Below are positions 53,577 to 62,547 of a stretch of 64,000 bases of DNA, piece after piece. The translations under genes and the position numbers were made by a program. The stretch is from Belliella buryatensis (GTDB taxonomy: Bacteria; Bacteroidota; Bacteroidia; Cytophagales; Cyclobacteriaceae), in NCBI RefSeq assembly GCF_900188245.1, contig NZ_FZOK01000009.1:62001-126000 (forward strand), written 5' to 3'. Numbering within the stretch: position 1 is the stretch's first letter; every line of letters begins with the position of its first letter. The notes beneath the pieces were generated by a model. It was not told where the DNA came from. It made no database searches and worked only from the letters and a program-made list of their open reading frames with translations.

Positions 53577-54531
53577 ATGTTAGCGTTTATTGTAAAACCA
53601 CCTATCATCCAAAATTTTGTTATTTTTAGAAAAAACTTTTTGTATGGCAAAAACATCTAAAATAGAAGTAGATAAGAAATCAATTTCCATAATTGAACAG
53701 AATAGTGAAGATTACATATGCCTAACAGATATGGTAAGGGGTGAGGAAGGTGAAGACCATATTAGAAACTGGATGCGCAACAGAAATACAGTTGAGTTTA
53801 TCGGCCTTTGGGAAACTTTACACAACCCTGATTTTAAACCTGTCGAATTCGACACCTTTAGAAAACAGGCAGGGCTCAACAGTTTTAACTTAACACCTAG
53901 AAAGTGGATTGAAGCTACTAATGCAATTGGCGTTTTTTCAAAGTCAGGCAGATATGGAGGAACTTATGCCCATAAAGACATAGCTTTTGAATTTGGCTCA
54001 TGGATAAGTCCCTTGTTCAAACTACTACTTATCAAGGAGTTTCAACGACTAAAAGAAATTGAGACAAATCAATACAACTTGGAATGGAATGTGAAAAGAA
54101 TCTTGACAAAAACCAATTATCACATCCATACTGAAGCAATCAAAAATCACATTATTCCTGACAAAAACTATTTGAAAGATAAGGAGTGGTTGGTTTATGC
54201 AGAAGAAGCAGACTTATTAAATGTAGCCCTTTTTGGTTGTACAGCTAAAGATTGGAGGGAAGTGAATAAGGAACATTCGGACAAGGGGTTAAACATTAGA
54301 GATTTTGCAAGCATCAATGAATTGGTTGTCTTATCAAATCTTGAAAATGTGAATGCTATCTTGATTGAGAGAAAAGAGAACAAGGAAGACAGGTTTATTC
54401 AACTAAGGAAAATAGCAAAATCGCAATTAGCTACCCTAGATAACAAAGATTTTATAAAATCAATAAAAAAGCTTTCTGAGACTACCTATTTAGATGCAGG
54501 TAAGAAGATATAAACAACAAAATGCTAACAT
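53577..54531. repeat. 8-bp inverted repeat bracketing the KilA-N gene
   Basis: ATGTTAGC at 53577-53584 and its exact complement GCTAACAT at 54524-54531 lie on either side of the KilA-N gene. A pair GGTTCAG (54551-54557) and CTGAACC (54638-54644) follows outside. This may mark a cassette or insertion boundary, but 8 bp can also occur by chance. Confidence 0.35.
53644..54513 (+). CDS. KilA-N domain protein
   Basis: A 289-residue protein with an N-terminal KilA-N DNA-binding domain (about 15-130): ICLTDMVRGEEGEDHIRNWM, FIGLWETLHNP, TPRKWIEATNAIGVFSKSGRYGG and TYAHKDIAFEFGSWISP. A C-terminal helical domain starts after LLIKEFQRLKEIE. KilA-N proteins come from phages and mobile islands, and some act as antirepressors; free-standing copies are frequent in bacterial genomes and have no settled role. 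The ATG at 53644 (MAKTSKIEVDKKS) was chosen over one nine codons upstream. AT-rich codon use and dead recombinase remains upstream point to horizontal transfer. Confidence 0.85.
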   Translation: MAKTSKIEVDKKSISIIEQNSEDYICLTDMVRGEEGEDHIRNWMRNRNTVEFIGLWETLHNPDFKPVEFDTFRKQAGLNSFNLTPRKWIEATNAIGVFSKSGRYGGTYAHKDIAFEFGSWISPLFKLLLIKEFQRLKEIETNQYNLEWNVKRILTKTNYHIHTEAIKNHIIPDKNYLKDKEWLVYAEEADLLNVALFGCTAKDWREVNKEHSDKGLNIRDFASINELVVLSNLENVNAILIERKENKEDRFIQLRKIAKSQLATLDNKDFIKSIKKLSETTYLDAGKKI

Positions 54532-54671
54532 CACCTAAGAGCAAGCGGTCGGTTCAGAGTAAATAGAAAGTTTAGTATCTTTTAGAAGTTAGGAGAAAAA
54601 ATGAATGGATCGGCTCCGAAAGCCCGCAATCTCCAAGCTGAACCCCGTTATAACTTAATTACGTCCCAACC

Positions 54672-55121
54672 ATGAAAAAATCAGATGCCCCCATCCTAGT
54701 CCGAGAAACTTTTGATCTGTCAATTGAGCTGCTTTGGTCATACCTGACCGAGCGTGAATTGATGGTTCAGTGGTATTTCGAAAACATACCAGAATTTCAG
54801 GCAGTGCTTGGATTTGAGACTGAGTTTGTGGTTGAAAACGAAGAGAGGGTTTTTCCACATTGTTGGAAGGTCACAGTAGTAACACCACTTAGGAAAATCT
54901 CCTATAACTGGAAATACAAAGGTTATGCAGGTGACTCTAATGTAACTTTTGAATTGAGAGATTTGGGAGGCAAGACCGAGTTGAGCTTGACACATGAAGT
55001 TCTAGAAGACTTTAATGATGAGATTCCTGAATTTAGCAGAGCAAGTTGCCGGGCAGGCTGGACGTATTTTATCAAAGAAAGCTTAAAGAGGCTGGTAGAT
55101 CAAAAAGCTGGTAAGGAGTAA
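54672..55121 (+). CDS. SRPBCC / AHSA1-like domain protein
   Basis: A 149-residue protein of the activator-of-Hsp90-ATPase-like (AHSA1) group of SRPBCC domains. Pattern: ILVRETFDLSIELLWSYLTE, ELMVQWYFENIPEFQ, FPHCWKVTVVTPLRKISYNW and SLTHEVLEDF, finishing with GWTYFIKESLKRLVDQK. It is a small cytosolic ligand-binding or chaperone-like protein of unknown substrate. A bidirectional terminator separates it from the convergent amidohydrolase gene. Confidence 0.82.
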   Translation: MKKSDAPILVRETFDLSIELLWSYLTERELMVQWYFENIPEFQAVLGFETEFVVENEERVFPHCWKVTVVTPLRKISYNWKYKGYAGDSNVTFELRDLGGKTELSLTHEVLEDFNDEIPEFSRASCRAGWTYFIKESLKRLVDQKAGKE

Positions 55122-55151
55122 GTTTTTTAACTATCAATTAATCAAGAAAAT

Positions 55152-55184
55152 AAAAAAGGGGTTCTGATAAGAACCCCTTTAAAA
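55152..55184. terminator. Bidirectional terminator
   Basis: AAAGGGGTTC and GAACCCCTTT form a perfect 10-bp stem with A-run and T-rich sides between convergent genes. Confidence 0.85.
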
Positions 55185-55203
55185 TGAACTTTGTATGATG
55201 TGA

Positions 55204-56907
55204 TTACTCTGCTCTGAAGACGATTTTCCCACCAACTACAGTCATCATTACTTTGGTGTTGAGAATTTCGTTTTCTGGTATCTCCATGATATTTTGGTCA
55301 AAAACGGTGAAATCAGCTGCTTTGCCTACTTTGATAGAACCCTTGAAGTCTTCTTCAAATTCTGCATAAGCACCTGCCAAAGTATAAGATTTCAAAGCCT
55401 GATCTCTGGTCAGTTTTTGGTCTGGTTCATATCCTCCTTCAGGAGTCATTTTCAATGTTTTTCTAGAAACAGAAGCGTAAAAGGATGGTAGCGCATCTAC
55501 TGGTTCTACTGGAGCATCTGTACCATTGGAGATCACGGCTCCTGAGCCAAGTAACTTTTGCCACACATAAGCTCCATCTTTGATTCTCTTGGCACCCAGT
55601 CTTCCTATCGCCCAAGGTCTATCCGAACTCAAGTGAATCGCCTGAATCGCCGCAATCACACCCAATTCTCCAAATCTGCTGATATCGTCTGGATGTAGGT
55701 GCTGGGCATGTTCTACACGGAACCTGTGATCGGTCACCTCAGGGTATTTTGCAAAAGCCGCCTCATATCTGTCCAATACTTCTCTATTGGTTCTGTCTCC
55801 GATTGCGTGGGAATTTACTTGAAAACCGAGTTGGAGGCCTTTTTCAGCGACTGTTCTCACCCTGTCGATCGGCATGGTTTCATGTCCTCTACTTCCAGGC
55901 TTATCTGAATAATCTTCCAACAGCCAAGCACCCCATGGACCAAGTGCCCCATCCATATTGAGTTTGATAGAACGTACTGTGACCATGTGATCTGGGTCTA
56001 TCTTTGGCCCTTTGACATACCATGCTTCAAGTAGCTCAGGAATTCGGCTAGAGAGCATGACGTACATTCTTGCTGTCAGCCTCCCTTCTTTCTGGAATTT
56101 TTCTAGAAGATCTATCAAATCCTGATTGCCACCTGCATCATGGAAAGAGGTGATTCCCTTCGCTGCCAATTCTTCCAAAGCCAGTTCCAAAGCTTTCTCA
56201 GCTCTTTCTGGTGTGTCTTTTGGGATCAGTTTGCTAACCAATCCTGAGGCAGTTTCTACCAGTACTCCCGTTGGGTTGCCTACTTCATCTAGGATGACTT
56301 CTCCTCCTTCTACTTCTCGGATAGGCTTTTCACTTCCCAATGTGGTAATTCCAGCTAGTTCCATGGCTTTCTGATTGACAAATGAAGCATGTCCGGAAGC
56401 GTGAGCTAGGTAGACGGGATTATCAGGTGTGATAGCGCTGAGCTGATCATGGGTCTGAAATCCACTGACTGTCTTATCAGGCATTTCGATCCATTTGTCT
56501 TGATGCCAGCCTCTACCTGTGATCCACTCTCCTGGCTCGGCTTTGGCCACGGCTTCAGCGACTTTCTCTACCAATTCGTCATATGACTTGACATACATTA
56601 AGTCTATATCGAGTTTATTGTAGCCAATTCCCATCAAGTGTGCATGGGATTCAATCAAACCAGGGGTCATGGTCTTACCTTGTAGGTCTATGGTCTCGGT
56701 ATCTTTGCCGATGTATGCCTCTATTTCTGCTTGCGAGCCTACGGCCAAGATAATTCCATCTTTGATGGCCACTGCCTCGGCAGTAGGTTGGTCATCTTCC
56801 ACAGTGTAGATGATGCCGTTGATAAATACCTTGTCTGCTGAATCTTTCTGATTTCCACAGGAAAAAAGCAGCATCAAGGAGCAAGTAATGAGTAATGTAT
56901 TTTTCAT
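55204..56907 (-). CDS. Exported amidohydrolase lipoprotein (YtcJ-like)
   Basis: A 567-residue metal-dependent amidohydrolase. Signal peptide with lipobox LLFSC (Cys17) places it on the membrane surface. The family start is VFINGIIYTVEDDQPTAEAVAI, the metal site begins with ESHAHLMG (H-x-H), and later motifs are GITSFHDAGGNQD, SHAIGDRTNREVLDRYE, FRVEHAQHLHPDDISRFGE and SNGTDAPVEPVDALPSFYASVSR. The group (amidohydrolase_3) cleaves C-N bonds in amides or cyclic ureas; the substrate is unknown. It is monocistronic with a good promoter at 56927. Confidence 0.9.
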   Translation of the reverse strand: MKNTLLITCSLMLLFSCGNQKDSADKVFINGIIYTVEDDQPTAEAVAIKDGIILAVGSQAEIEAYIGKDTETIDLQGKTMTPGLIESHAHLMGIGYNKLDIDLMYVKSYDELVEKVAEAVAKAEPGEWITGRGWHQDKWIEMPDKTVSGFQTHDQLSAITPDNPVYLAHASGHASFVNQKAMELAGITTLGSEKPIREVEGGEVILDEVGNPTGVLVETASGLVSKLIPKDTPERAEKALELALEELAAKGITSFHDAGGNQDLIDLLEKFQKEGRLTARMYVMLSSRIPELLEAWYVKGPKIDPDHMVTVRSIKLNMDGALGPWGAWLLEDYSDKPGSRGHETMPIDRVRTVAEKGLQLGFQVNSHAIGDRTNREVLDRYEAAFAKYPEVTDHRFRVEHAQHLHPDDISRFGELGVIAAIQAIHLSSDRPWAIGRLGAKRIKDGAYVWQKLLGSGAVISNGTDAPVEPVDALPSFYASVSRKTLKMTPEGGYEPDQKLTRDQALKSYTLAGAYAEFEEDFKGSIKVGKAADFTVFDQNIMEIPENEILNTKVMMTVVGGKIVFRAE

Positions 56908-56926
56908 AATTTATAGTGTTCTACCT

Positions 56927-56959
56927 CAAATCTAGGAATTTTTTGAGCGCTGTTCCAAA
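56927..56959 (-). promoter_or_regulatory. Bacteroidota-type promoter of the amidohydrolase
   Basis: Reading leftward, TTTG (56956-56959), a 21-nt spacer and TAGATTTG (56927-56934) match TTTG/TAnnTTTG closely. The start codon is 20 bp downstream. Confidence 0.6.
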
Positions 56960-57042
56960 CCATTGCTGTAAAGGATGTTTAAACATTTTGTAATCTTCGG
57001 GATTAATATGCATGTTTGGTAAATACCGCTGAAGTGAATTTG

Positions 57043-58194
57043 ATGGAGAAAAATTACGACTATATTCTGGCTGGATCAGGAATGGCAGGCCTAAGCCTAC
57101 TTTATGCCATATTGAAAAATGATGTGCTTCAGCATAAGCAAATCTTGGTTGTAGATAATGTTGATAAAAACCAAAATGACAGAACTTGGTGCTTTTGGGA
57201 AAAGCAGCCTAGCCAATTTCAACATTTGGTGGCCAAAGAATGGAAGACTTTGCAGTTTTTTTCGCCTACAGTATCCAAAACTTTTAAGATGAAGGAATAC
57301 AGCTATAAGATGATCCAGTCGGGTGACTTTTATAGTCATATTTTGGATTTTGCCAGCCAGTTTTCCAATGTGAAATTTTTGAAAGCTAGCATCCTAGCCA
57401 TTGAAGATAATGGGCAAGAGGTATTGGTGCGGACAGACCAAGGTAAATTTACGAGTGAGTTTATTTTCAACTCCACAGGACTCTTTTATCCAAATATGAA
57501 CGAAGAAAATACACTTTTGCAGCATTTCATGGGCTGGTTTATCAAGACAGAAGCTCCTGTGTTCGATAGTAAAGTAGGTACTTTGATGGATTTTACTCTA
57601 TCTCAGCATCATGGGACAACATTCATGTATGTACTTCCCATTTCAGATACTGAAGCCTTGGTGGAATATACCTTGTTCTCGGAGCGGGTTCTCGATAAGC
57701 ATGAATACGAGAAAGAGCTGGAGAATTATATAGAAAATAAACTTGGATTGGAAGATTTTAAGATTGAGCATAGGGAGTTTGGTGTGATTCCCATGACGAT
57801 GGCTAAGTTTCCTAGCAGTATGGGCTCACAAGAGCGAATTATCCATATTGGAACAGCTGGTGGACATACCAAGGCTAGTTCTGGCTACACCTTTCAGTTT
57901 GTCCAAGCCCAAGTCAGCAGGATAGTAGCTTTGCTAGCTGCGGATAAATCCCCTTTGGTGCAGCTTTCTATCAGAGAGAAAATGTTTCAGTGGTATGACA
58001 TGGTTTTGTTAGATGTCTTGTTGCAGAAGAAAGTGGAGGGAGAGTTTTTGTTCAGTAGTCTCTTCAAAGCCAATGACCCAGAGCGCATACTTGCTTTTTT
58101 GGCCAATGAAAGTGGATTTTGGGAAGAGTTCAAAATCAGAGACAGTGTACCTTTCTGGCCATTTTTTACTTCGGGAATGAGGCAGTTGTTTTGA
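57043..58194 (+). CDS. crtY: Lycopene beta-cyclase-like flavoprotein
   Basis: A 383-residue FAD-dependent cyclase of carotenoid biosynthesis that closes the beta-ionone rings of lycopene. N-terminus DYILAGSGMAGLSLLYAIL is the dinucleotide fold, NDRTWCFWEKQ is a family signature, and FNSTGLFYPN, QHFMGWFIKTEAPVFD, VLPISDTEALVEYTLFSE, GVIPMTMAKFP and IGTAGGHTKASSGYTFQF follow in family order. The end FFTSGMRQLF is typical. The ATG at 57043 was chosen. No crtI, crtB or crtZ gene is next to it, so the rest of the pathway must be elsewhere. Confidence 0.9.
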   Translation: MEKNYDYILAGSGMAGLSLLYAILKNDVLQHKQILVVDNVDKNQNDRTWCFWEKQPSQFQHLVAKEWKTLQFFSPTVSKTFKMKEYSYKMIQSGDFYSHILDFASQFSNVKFLKASILAIEDNGQEVLVRTDQGKFTSEFIFNSTGLFYPNMNEENTLLQHFMGWFIKTEAPVFDSKVGTLMDFTLSQHHGTTFMYVLPISDTEALVEYTLFSERVLDKHEYEKELENYIENKLGLEDFKIEHREFGVIPMTMAKFPSSMGSQERIIHIGTAGGHTKASSGYTFQFVQAQVSRIVALLAADKSPLVQLSIREKMFQWYDMVLLDVLLQKKVEGEFLFSSLFKANDPERILAFLANESGFWEEFKIRDSVPFWPFFTSGMRQLF

Positions 58195-58344
58195 ATGTTA
58201 GCATCTTTTCTATTCTACAATCCTGACTCCTCTTTGAGTGAGGACTTTTGAACAATAAAAAATGGATCGATTATGAGTTCCTTGTATTTTGTGGTACAGC
58301 TTTTGACTAATTCTTTTATTCACAGTAAAAATAGAAACAGTAGT

Positions 58345-58548
58345 ATGAAGCTATTAGGAATAATTGGAATACTTGCATTGATGATGACTTTTGGATGTAA
58401 TGACAAAGCTGGAAAAGAAGTAGTCAAAGAAACAAGAATCGAAGTCAAAACCGAGAAAGAAGCTGGGACGCAAATCAAAATCAATAAAGATGGAGGTTCT
58501 GTCAAGACAAAAAATGTGGAAGTGGAAGTCAATAATGATAAAAACTAA
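58345..58548 (+). CDS. Small lipoprotein
   Basis: A 67-residue lipoprotein: signal peptide MKLLGIIGILALMMTFGC with Cys18 as lipid anchor, then a short charged chain alternating Lys, Glu and Val (VKETRIEVKTEKEAG, VKTKNVEVEVNND). The function is unknown. The ATG at 58345 gives a clean lipoprotein signal; the longer frame upstream adds 24 unconvincing residues. A terminator follows 4 bp after the stop. Confidence 0.7.
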   Translation: MKLLGIIGILALMMTFGCNDKAGKEVVKETRIEVKTEKEAGTQIKINKDGGSVKTKNVEVEVNNDKN

Positions 58549-58551
58549 TTT

Positions 58552-58587
58552 AAAAGCTGGATCTTAGGATTCAGCTTTTTCTTTTTA
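58552..58587 (+). terminator. Rho-independent terminator
   Basis: AAAAGCTGGATC pairs with GATTCAGCTTTT (one mismatch), 4-nt loop, then a run of T with one C. Confidence 0.82.
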
Positions 58588-58803
58588 TAGCCTTTTAATG
58601 AGCGCGGATATTCATGATATCTATCTTTTCAAAATTATTATCAAATCATTTGGTAGCCCATTGCAATCGGGGCATCATAAATGCTATACTGTATTTCGAT
58701 TGACTGGTTATAGAAATTTAAAACCATTTTAGACCAGATAACTTAAAATTGGAATGTCCATATTTTCTGTTTTCAATTGACCAAACACTAAATATTGAAA
58801 ACA

Positions 58804-59373
58804 ATGAGATTACAAATATTAACCTTCCTTTGTGCAATGGTGATTACGGGTACGATCAGTGCGCAGCAAGTTCATCTAGGAGTCAAAGGAGGATTGAATC
58901 TTTACGATTTATCCAACAGTAATTTTGATCCAATGCTAGGCGTTCATTTAGGCTTGCTAGGTCATATTCATCTATCTCAAAAATTTGCTCTTCAACCAGA
59001 ACTTGTTTATTCTACTCAGGGAGCAAAGTTTGCTAACTCTGACAACTCGCTCAATCTTGCTTATGTCAACGTACCGATCTTGCTGCAGTATATGTTTGAC
59101 AATGGATTTAGAATACAAGCAGGACCCCAGTTAGGAGTCTTGACAAGTGCAAAGTCGGTTCTTGGTGATAACAAGGTGGATGTGAAAAATGAGTTTAAAA
59201 ACATCGACTTAGGTCTTGGATTTGGTGCTAGTTATGTGCACCCTCCCTCAGGATTTGGAGTTGATGCTAGATATAACTTAGGAATGACGAATATCAGTGA
59301 GAATGCATCCAATGATTTTAAAAATAGAGGATTCCAATTGGGAGTATTTTATCTTTTGGGTCACAAGCATTAA
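58804..59373 (+). CDS. Outer-membrane beta-barrel (porin-family) protein
   Basis: A 189-residue protein with signal peptide ending ISAQQ and the pattern of the PF13568 outer membrane beta-barrel family: VHLGVKGGLNLYDLSN, LGVHLGLLGHIHLSQKFALQPELVYSTQGAKF, YVNVPILLQYMFDNGFRIQAGPQLGVL and a final FQLGVFYLLGHKH. It sits in the outer membrane with an unknown role. The ATG at 58804 was chosen over a TTG three codons upstream. Confidence 0.86.
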   Translation: MRLQILTFLCAMVITGTISAQQVHLGVKGGLNLYDLSNSNFDPMLGVHLGLLGHIHLSQKFALQPELVYSTQGAKFANSDNSLNLAYVNVPILLQYMFDNGFRIQAGPQLGVLTSAKSVLGDNKVDVKNEFKNIDLGLGFGASYVHPPSGFGVDARYNLGMTNISENASNDFKNRGFQLGVFYLLGHKH

Positions 59374-59388
59374 TACTTTTTTTGTTTC

Positions 59389-59422
59389 ACCTGCCAGTCT
59401 TAAGATCCTGGCAGGTTTTTTC
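59389..59422 (+). terminator. Rho-independent terminator
   Basis: ACCTGCCAG and CTGGCAGGT form a perfect 9-bp stem, followed by TTTTTTC. Confidence 0.88.
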
Positions 59423-59584
59423 TTTTGATATTTTTTCATGCTTTTTAGGAATTTATAACATTGAAAATCAAAACAATATATCTTTTCCTTTCTGATGGTA
59501 TGTGAATTTTAAGTATTTGCATGGTAATCCTTCTATTATTTTTCTAACTTATTGACAACTAACAACCGCTAAATTTTCTAACCT

Positions 59585-60931
59585 ATGCCTAGAGCTAAAT
59601 CCGATAAAGACCGAAAAATCTTTGTGCTAGACACCTCTGTCATTTTATATGCGCACAATAGCATCATGAACTTTGCAGAGCATGATGTGGTCATCCCGAT
59701 TACTGTATTGGAAGAGCTCGATCAGTTTAAGAAAGGGAATGATACCAAAAACTTTGAAGCAAGGGAGTTTATCAGACTTCTTGATGACTTATCAAAGGAC
59801 AATATGATTCATAATTGGACACCACTCAATGGGAAGACCAAGGGTTATTTTAGGGTTTTGATGAATCCTGATAATAACCTCAATGCCAACGAGATCTTTG
59901 GTGAAGAGAAAAATGACCATAAAATCCTCAATGCAGCCCTTCATCTCAAGCAGACTGAAAAGGGTAGAAAGGTCATCTTGGTTAGTAAAGACATCAATTT
60001 ACGACTCAAAGCTAAGTCTCTCGATATCTATGCAGAAGATTATGAGACTGGTAAAATTAAAAACATCAATGAGTTAGAAAATACTGGTAAATTTATCATT
60101 GAAAATGTAGATATCGATGCCATCAATCAACTTTATGAATCCCACTCCATTGAGGCCAAGTTGGTCTTCGGAAGGAAAAAGATCAAATCTAATGGCTACT
60201 TTATCCTCAAGAATGAAAAGAATTCTGTATTGGCCTATTTCAGTGCTGAAGACAATAGACTGGAAAGAGTAGATAAGCAGCTTGCCTACAATGTCAAGCC
60301 GAAAAATGCGGAGCAGACTTTTGCTATGCACGCAATTCTAAACCCAAGAGTGAAGTTGGTAACCATTCAAGGAGTAGCTGGTACGGGCAAGACGCTTTTG
60401 GCTTTGGCAGGAGCATTGGAACAGCGCAGGGATTTCAAGCAAGTGTATTTAGCAAGGCCAATAGTTCCCTTGAGCAACAAGGACATCGGATTCCTTCCTG
60501 GAGATATTAAATCCAAGTTGAACCCCTACATGGAGCCACTTTGGGATAACTTAAAATTTATCCAAAATCAATTCAAGGAATCAGACAAGGAATATCAAAA
60601 AATCACAGAACTCGTCAATCAAGAAAAGTTAGTAATTCAGCCCCTAGCATATATCAGGGGTAGATCTCTGTCCAATATTTTCTTTATCGTAGATGAAGCC
60701 CAAAACCTCACTCCGCATGAAGTGAAAACCATCATCACCAGGGCAGGAGAGAATACCAAGATTATCTTTACCGGTGATGTATTCCAGATTGATACACCTT
60801 ACTTAGATTCTCAGAGTAATGGACTCTCCTACTTGATTGACCGGGTCAAGGATCACCCGCTTTATGCGCATATCAAGCTAGAAAAGGGAGAGCGTTCTGA
60901 ATTGGCTAATCTGGCCAATGAACTATTATAA
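59585..60931 (+). CDS. PhoH family protein with PIN domain (PhoH2-type)
   Basis: A 448-residue fusion of an N-terminal PIN ribonuclease domain (KIFVLDTSVILYAHNSIMNF, VIPITVLEELDQFK, ILNAALHLKQ) and a C-terminal PhoH ATPase (Walker A GVAGTGKT near 263-270, IFFIVDEAQNLTPHEVK near 370, GDVFQIDTPYLD). Such PhoH2-like proteins are RNA helicase/RNase hybrids in other bacteria. The PIN acidic residues appear intact. It is a single gene with a strong terminator. No antitoxin gene is upstream. Confidence 0.9.
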   Translation: MPRAKSDKDRKIFVLDTSVILYAHNSIMNFAEHDVVIPITVLEELDQFKKGNDTKNFEAREFIRLLDDLSKDNMIHNWTPLNGKTKGYFRVLMNPDNNLNANEIFGEEKNDHKILNAALHLKQTEKGRKVILVSKDINLRLKAKSLDIYAEDYETGKIKNINELENTGKFIIENVDIDAINQLYESHSIEAKLVFGRKKIKSNGYFILKNEKNSVLAYFSAEDNRLERVDKQLAYNVKPKNAEQTFAMHAILNPRVKLVTIQGVAGTGKTLLALAGALEQRRDFKQVYLARPIVPLSNKDIGFLPGDIKSKLNPYMEPLWDNLKFIQNQFKESDKEYQKITELVNQEKLVIQPLAYIRGRSLSNIFFIVDEAQNLTPHEVKTIITRAGENTKIIFTGDVFQIDTPYLDSQSNGLSYLIDRVKDHPLYAHIKLEKGERSELANLANELL

Positions 60932-60951
60932 TATTGATGTTGCCACTTATC

Positions 60952-60994
60952 AAATCCAGCTAGTTTCCTATAACTAGCTGGATTTATTTTTTTT
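60952..60994 (+). terminator. Rho-independent terminator of the PhoH gene
   Basis: AAATCCAGCTAGTT and AACTAGCTGGATTT form a perfect 14-bp stem followed by a T-run. Confidence 0.92.
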
Positions 60995-61212
60995 AACAAT
61001 TCTTTTGCAACCAACTTTCTAAGAAAATTAGGTACACCGTTGTACTATTCCATTTCTTTTATTGTGCGAAAATGAACACATCTGTTTTTTGTTAAATCAT
61101 TTAATCAGCTTATTATCAATAGCTTATATTTTTTGGATCAAGTTTTGGCATAGGTGTATAGTCCGCAATTGAATCGGATATTTTGAAAGCAGAGAACTTA
61201 AAAGAAATACAT

Positions 61213-61566
61213 ATGAATACTACAGTTTTAACTCAGAAAAATGTTTGTGCCTTTTTAGGATTAATCATGGCATTGACGATTGTATGGACAGCTAATGCGC
61301 AGGGAGCGACATTGAAAGGTGAGCAAGCAAATGAAATTGCTGCTATGGAAGAACTGAAAATCGCTGATCAACAAGAAATGTTGGTCGAGATCGATCTAAG
61401 CAATATCAAGCAGGAGCCCACGGCTACTTTTATCAACAAACACGGTGAAGTAGTCGCTGAGTTTTATGGGGATAAAGCCGAGTTGGAGCAAAAATTTAAA
61501 GGCCTTTTCAGGAAGTGTGACTTTATTACGGCCTCAGGTAATCACGAGTTTTACCTCGTCAGCTAA
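61213..61566 (+). CDS. Small exported hypothetical protein
   Basis: A 117-residue exported protein of unknown function. The hydrophobic segment VCAFLGLIMALTIVWTANAQ ends in a signal-peptidase-like site, and the mature part is acidic (MEELKIADQQEMLVEIDLSN) and ends KCDFITASGNHEFYLVS. The ATG at 61213 was chosen because it puts a normal n-region before the signal sequence. It converges with a LytTR regulator gene across a bidirectional terminator. Confidence 0.65.
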   Translation: MNTTVLTQKNVCAFLGLIMALTIVWTANAQGATLKGEQANEIAAMEELKIADQQEMLVEIDLSNIKQEPTATFINKHGEVVAEFYGDKAELEQKFKGLFRKCDFITASGNHEFYLVS

Positions 61567-61591
61567 AATTTTGATTGTTTGGTTTAATGAT

Positions 61592-61625
61592 AAAAAAAGA
61601 GGTGAGCCATGCTCACCTCTTTTTT
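61592..61625. terminator. Bidirectional terminator
   Basis: AAAAAGAGGTGAGC and GCTCACCTCTTTTT form a perfect 14-bp stem with A-run and T-run sides. Confidence 0.9.
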
Positions 61626-61651
61626 GGTATTTTAAAACTACTAGTCGATTT

Positions 61652-62407
61652 TTAGCTTTCCGTAATGGTGTTCAGCTTAGCGAGGAAGCTGTTGTAATAC
61701 TGTCTTCCTACTTGAACAACAGCACCTGATTCTAAGGTTATTTCTTTGGTATTGAAGTTTTCAATTTGTCCAAGTTGTACAATGAATGATTTTTGTACCC
61801 TTAAGAACAAATTTGAAGGAAGTTTTTCCTCCATATCCTTCATAGATTTTCTGATCGTATAGTTTCTATGTTTGGTAAAAATTGTCACCATATTGCCATT
61901 GGCTTCTACATAATAGATGTCCGTATATGGTACTTTTTCATAAGCATTGTCAGCTTTGATGTAGACTGCGTCAGTGACTAAGTAAGGGCTTTCGTCTTTT
62001 GACTTGACAGAAGCAGCATCTGATACAGGGTTTACTCGCTTATTGTATAGTACGATTTCGACGATTGCATGAATGTCATTCGTATTGAATGGTTTTACGA
62101 TAAAGCCGGCAGGATTGATTCTCTTGGCTCTTTCGATGATGGTAGGATCAGAATATGAAGTCACAAATACCAATGGTGCATCGACCATTTGTTTCAGGAT
62201 TTCACCTAGCTCGATACCATCTTTGTCACCTTTCAGTTTGATATCCATAAAAATCATATCAGGTCTATACTTCTTGATGATTTTGATGGCCTGATTGGCA
62301 GAGTTGGCTATATCAATATTGACATAACCTAAAAGCTCGAGAATCTCCTCGATATTTTCCGCAATATTTACGTCGTCTTCGACGATCAGAATTCTTTCCT
62401 CTTTCAT
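61652..62407 (-). CDS. LytTR-family response regulator
   Basis: A 251-residue regulator. Receiver domain: ILIVEDDVNIAENIEEILELLGY, phosphorylation site Asp55 in MIFMDIKLKG, VFVTSYSDP and FIVKPFNTNDIH. The C-terminal LytTR DNA-binding domain (about 150-250) has IYYVEANGNMVTIFTKH, NYTIRKSMKDMEEKLPSN, FLRVQKSFIVQLGQIENF and VQVGRQYYNSFL. Another LytTR regulator and a LytS-type kinase lie upstream on the same strand; a 140-bp gap separates them, so this gene may have its own promoter. Confidence 0.9.
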   Translation of the reverse strand: MKEERILIVEDDVNIAENIEEILELLGYVNIDIANSANQAIKIIKKYRPDMIFMDIKLKGDKDGIELGEILKQMVDAPLVFVTSYSDPTIIERAKRINPAGFIVKPFNTNDIHAIVEIVLYNKRVNPVSDAASVKSKDESPYLVTDAVYIKADNAYEKVPYTDIYYVEANGNMVTIFTKHRNYTIRKSMKDMEEKLPSNLFLRVQKSFIVQLGQIENFNTKEITLESGAVVQVGRQYYNSFLAKLNTITES

Positions 62408-62547
62408 ATATGGTTATGGGAAATATGGCGTGATTACTGTGAACAAATCAATTTTTGTGTATACGAAATTAAACATTTCTATTTACAAAATATAGTTTGG
62501 AGAATCAATAGTTTTCCCATTTTTCTGATTTTTTTATAAAAAAAGCT

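Larger units (their letters stand above)
53045..53643. other. Intergenic region with iteron, terminator and recombinase remains
   Basis: This 599-bp stretch has no intact gene. It contains a 9-nt array (53059-53081), a terminator (53096-53126), a decayed tyrosine recombinase (53216-53487) and a perfect 8-bp hairpin GCTTTCCT/AGGAAAGC at 53552-53573. It looks like an accumulation site for mobile DNA debris at the end of the fatty-acid operon. Confidence 0.7.

Noticed and set aside
53500-54660. Integron attC sites around the KilA-N gene
   Set aside because: Some R-box-like pairs (TATAAC/GTTAGC and GCTAAC/GTTATA) exist, but spacing of inner boxes is asymmetric and no folded attC structure is evident. 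Kept only as a weak inverted repeat.
59585-60931. Toxin-antitoxin pair for the PIN-PhoH gene
   Set aside because: Some PhoH2 genes have a small antitoxin upstream. Nothing credible is found in 59423-59584.
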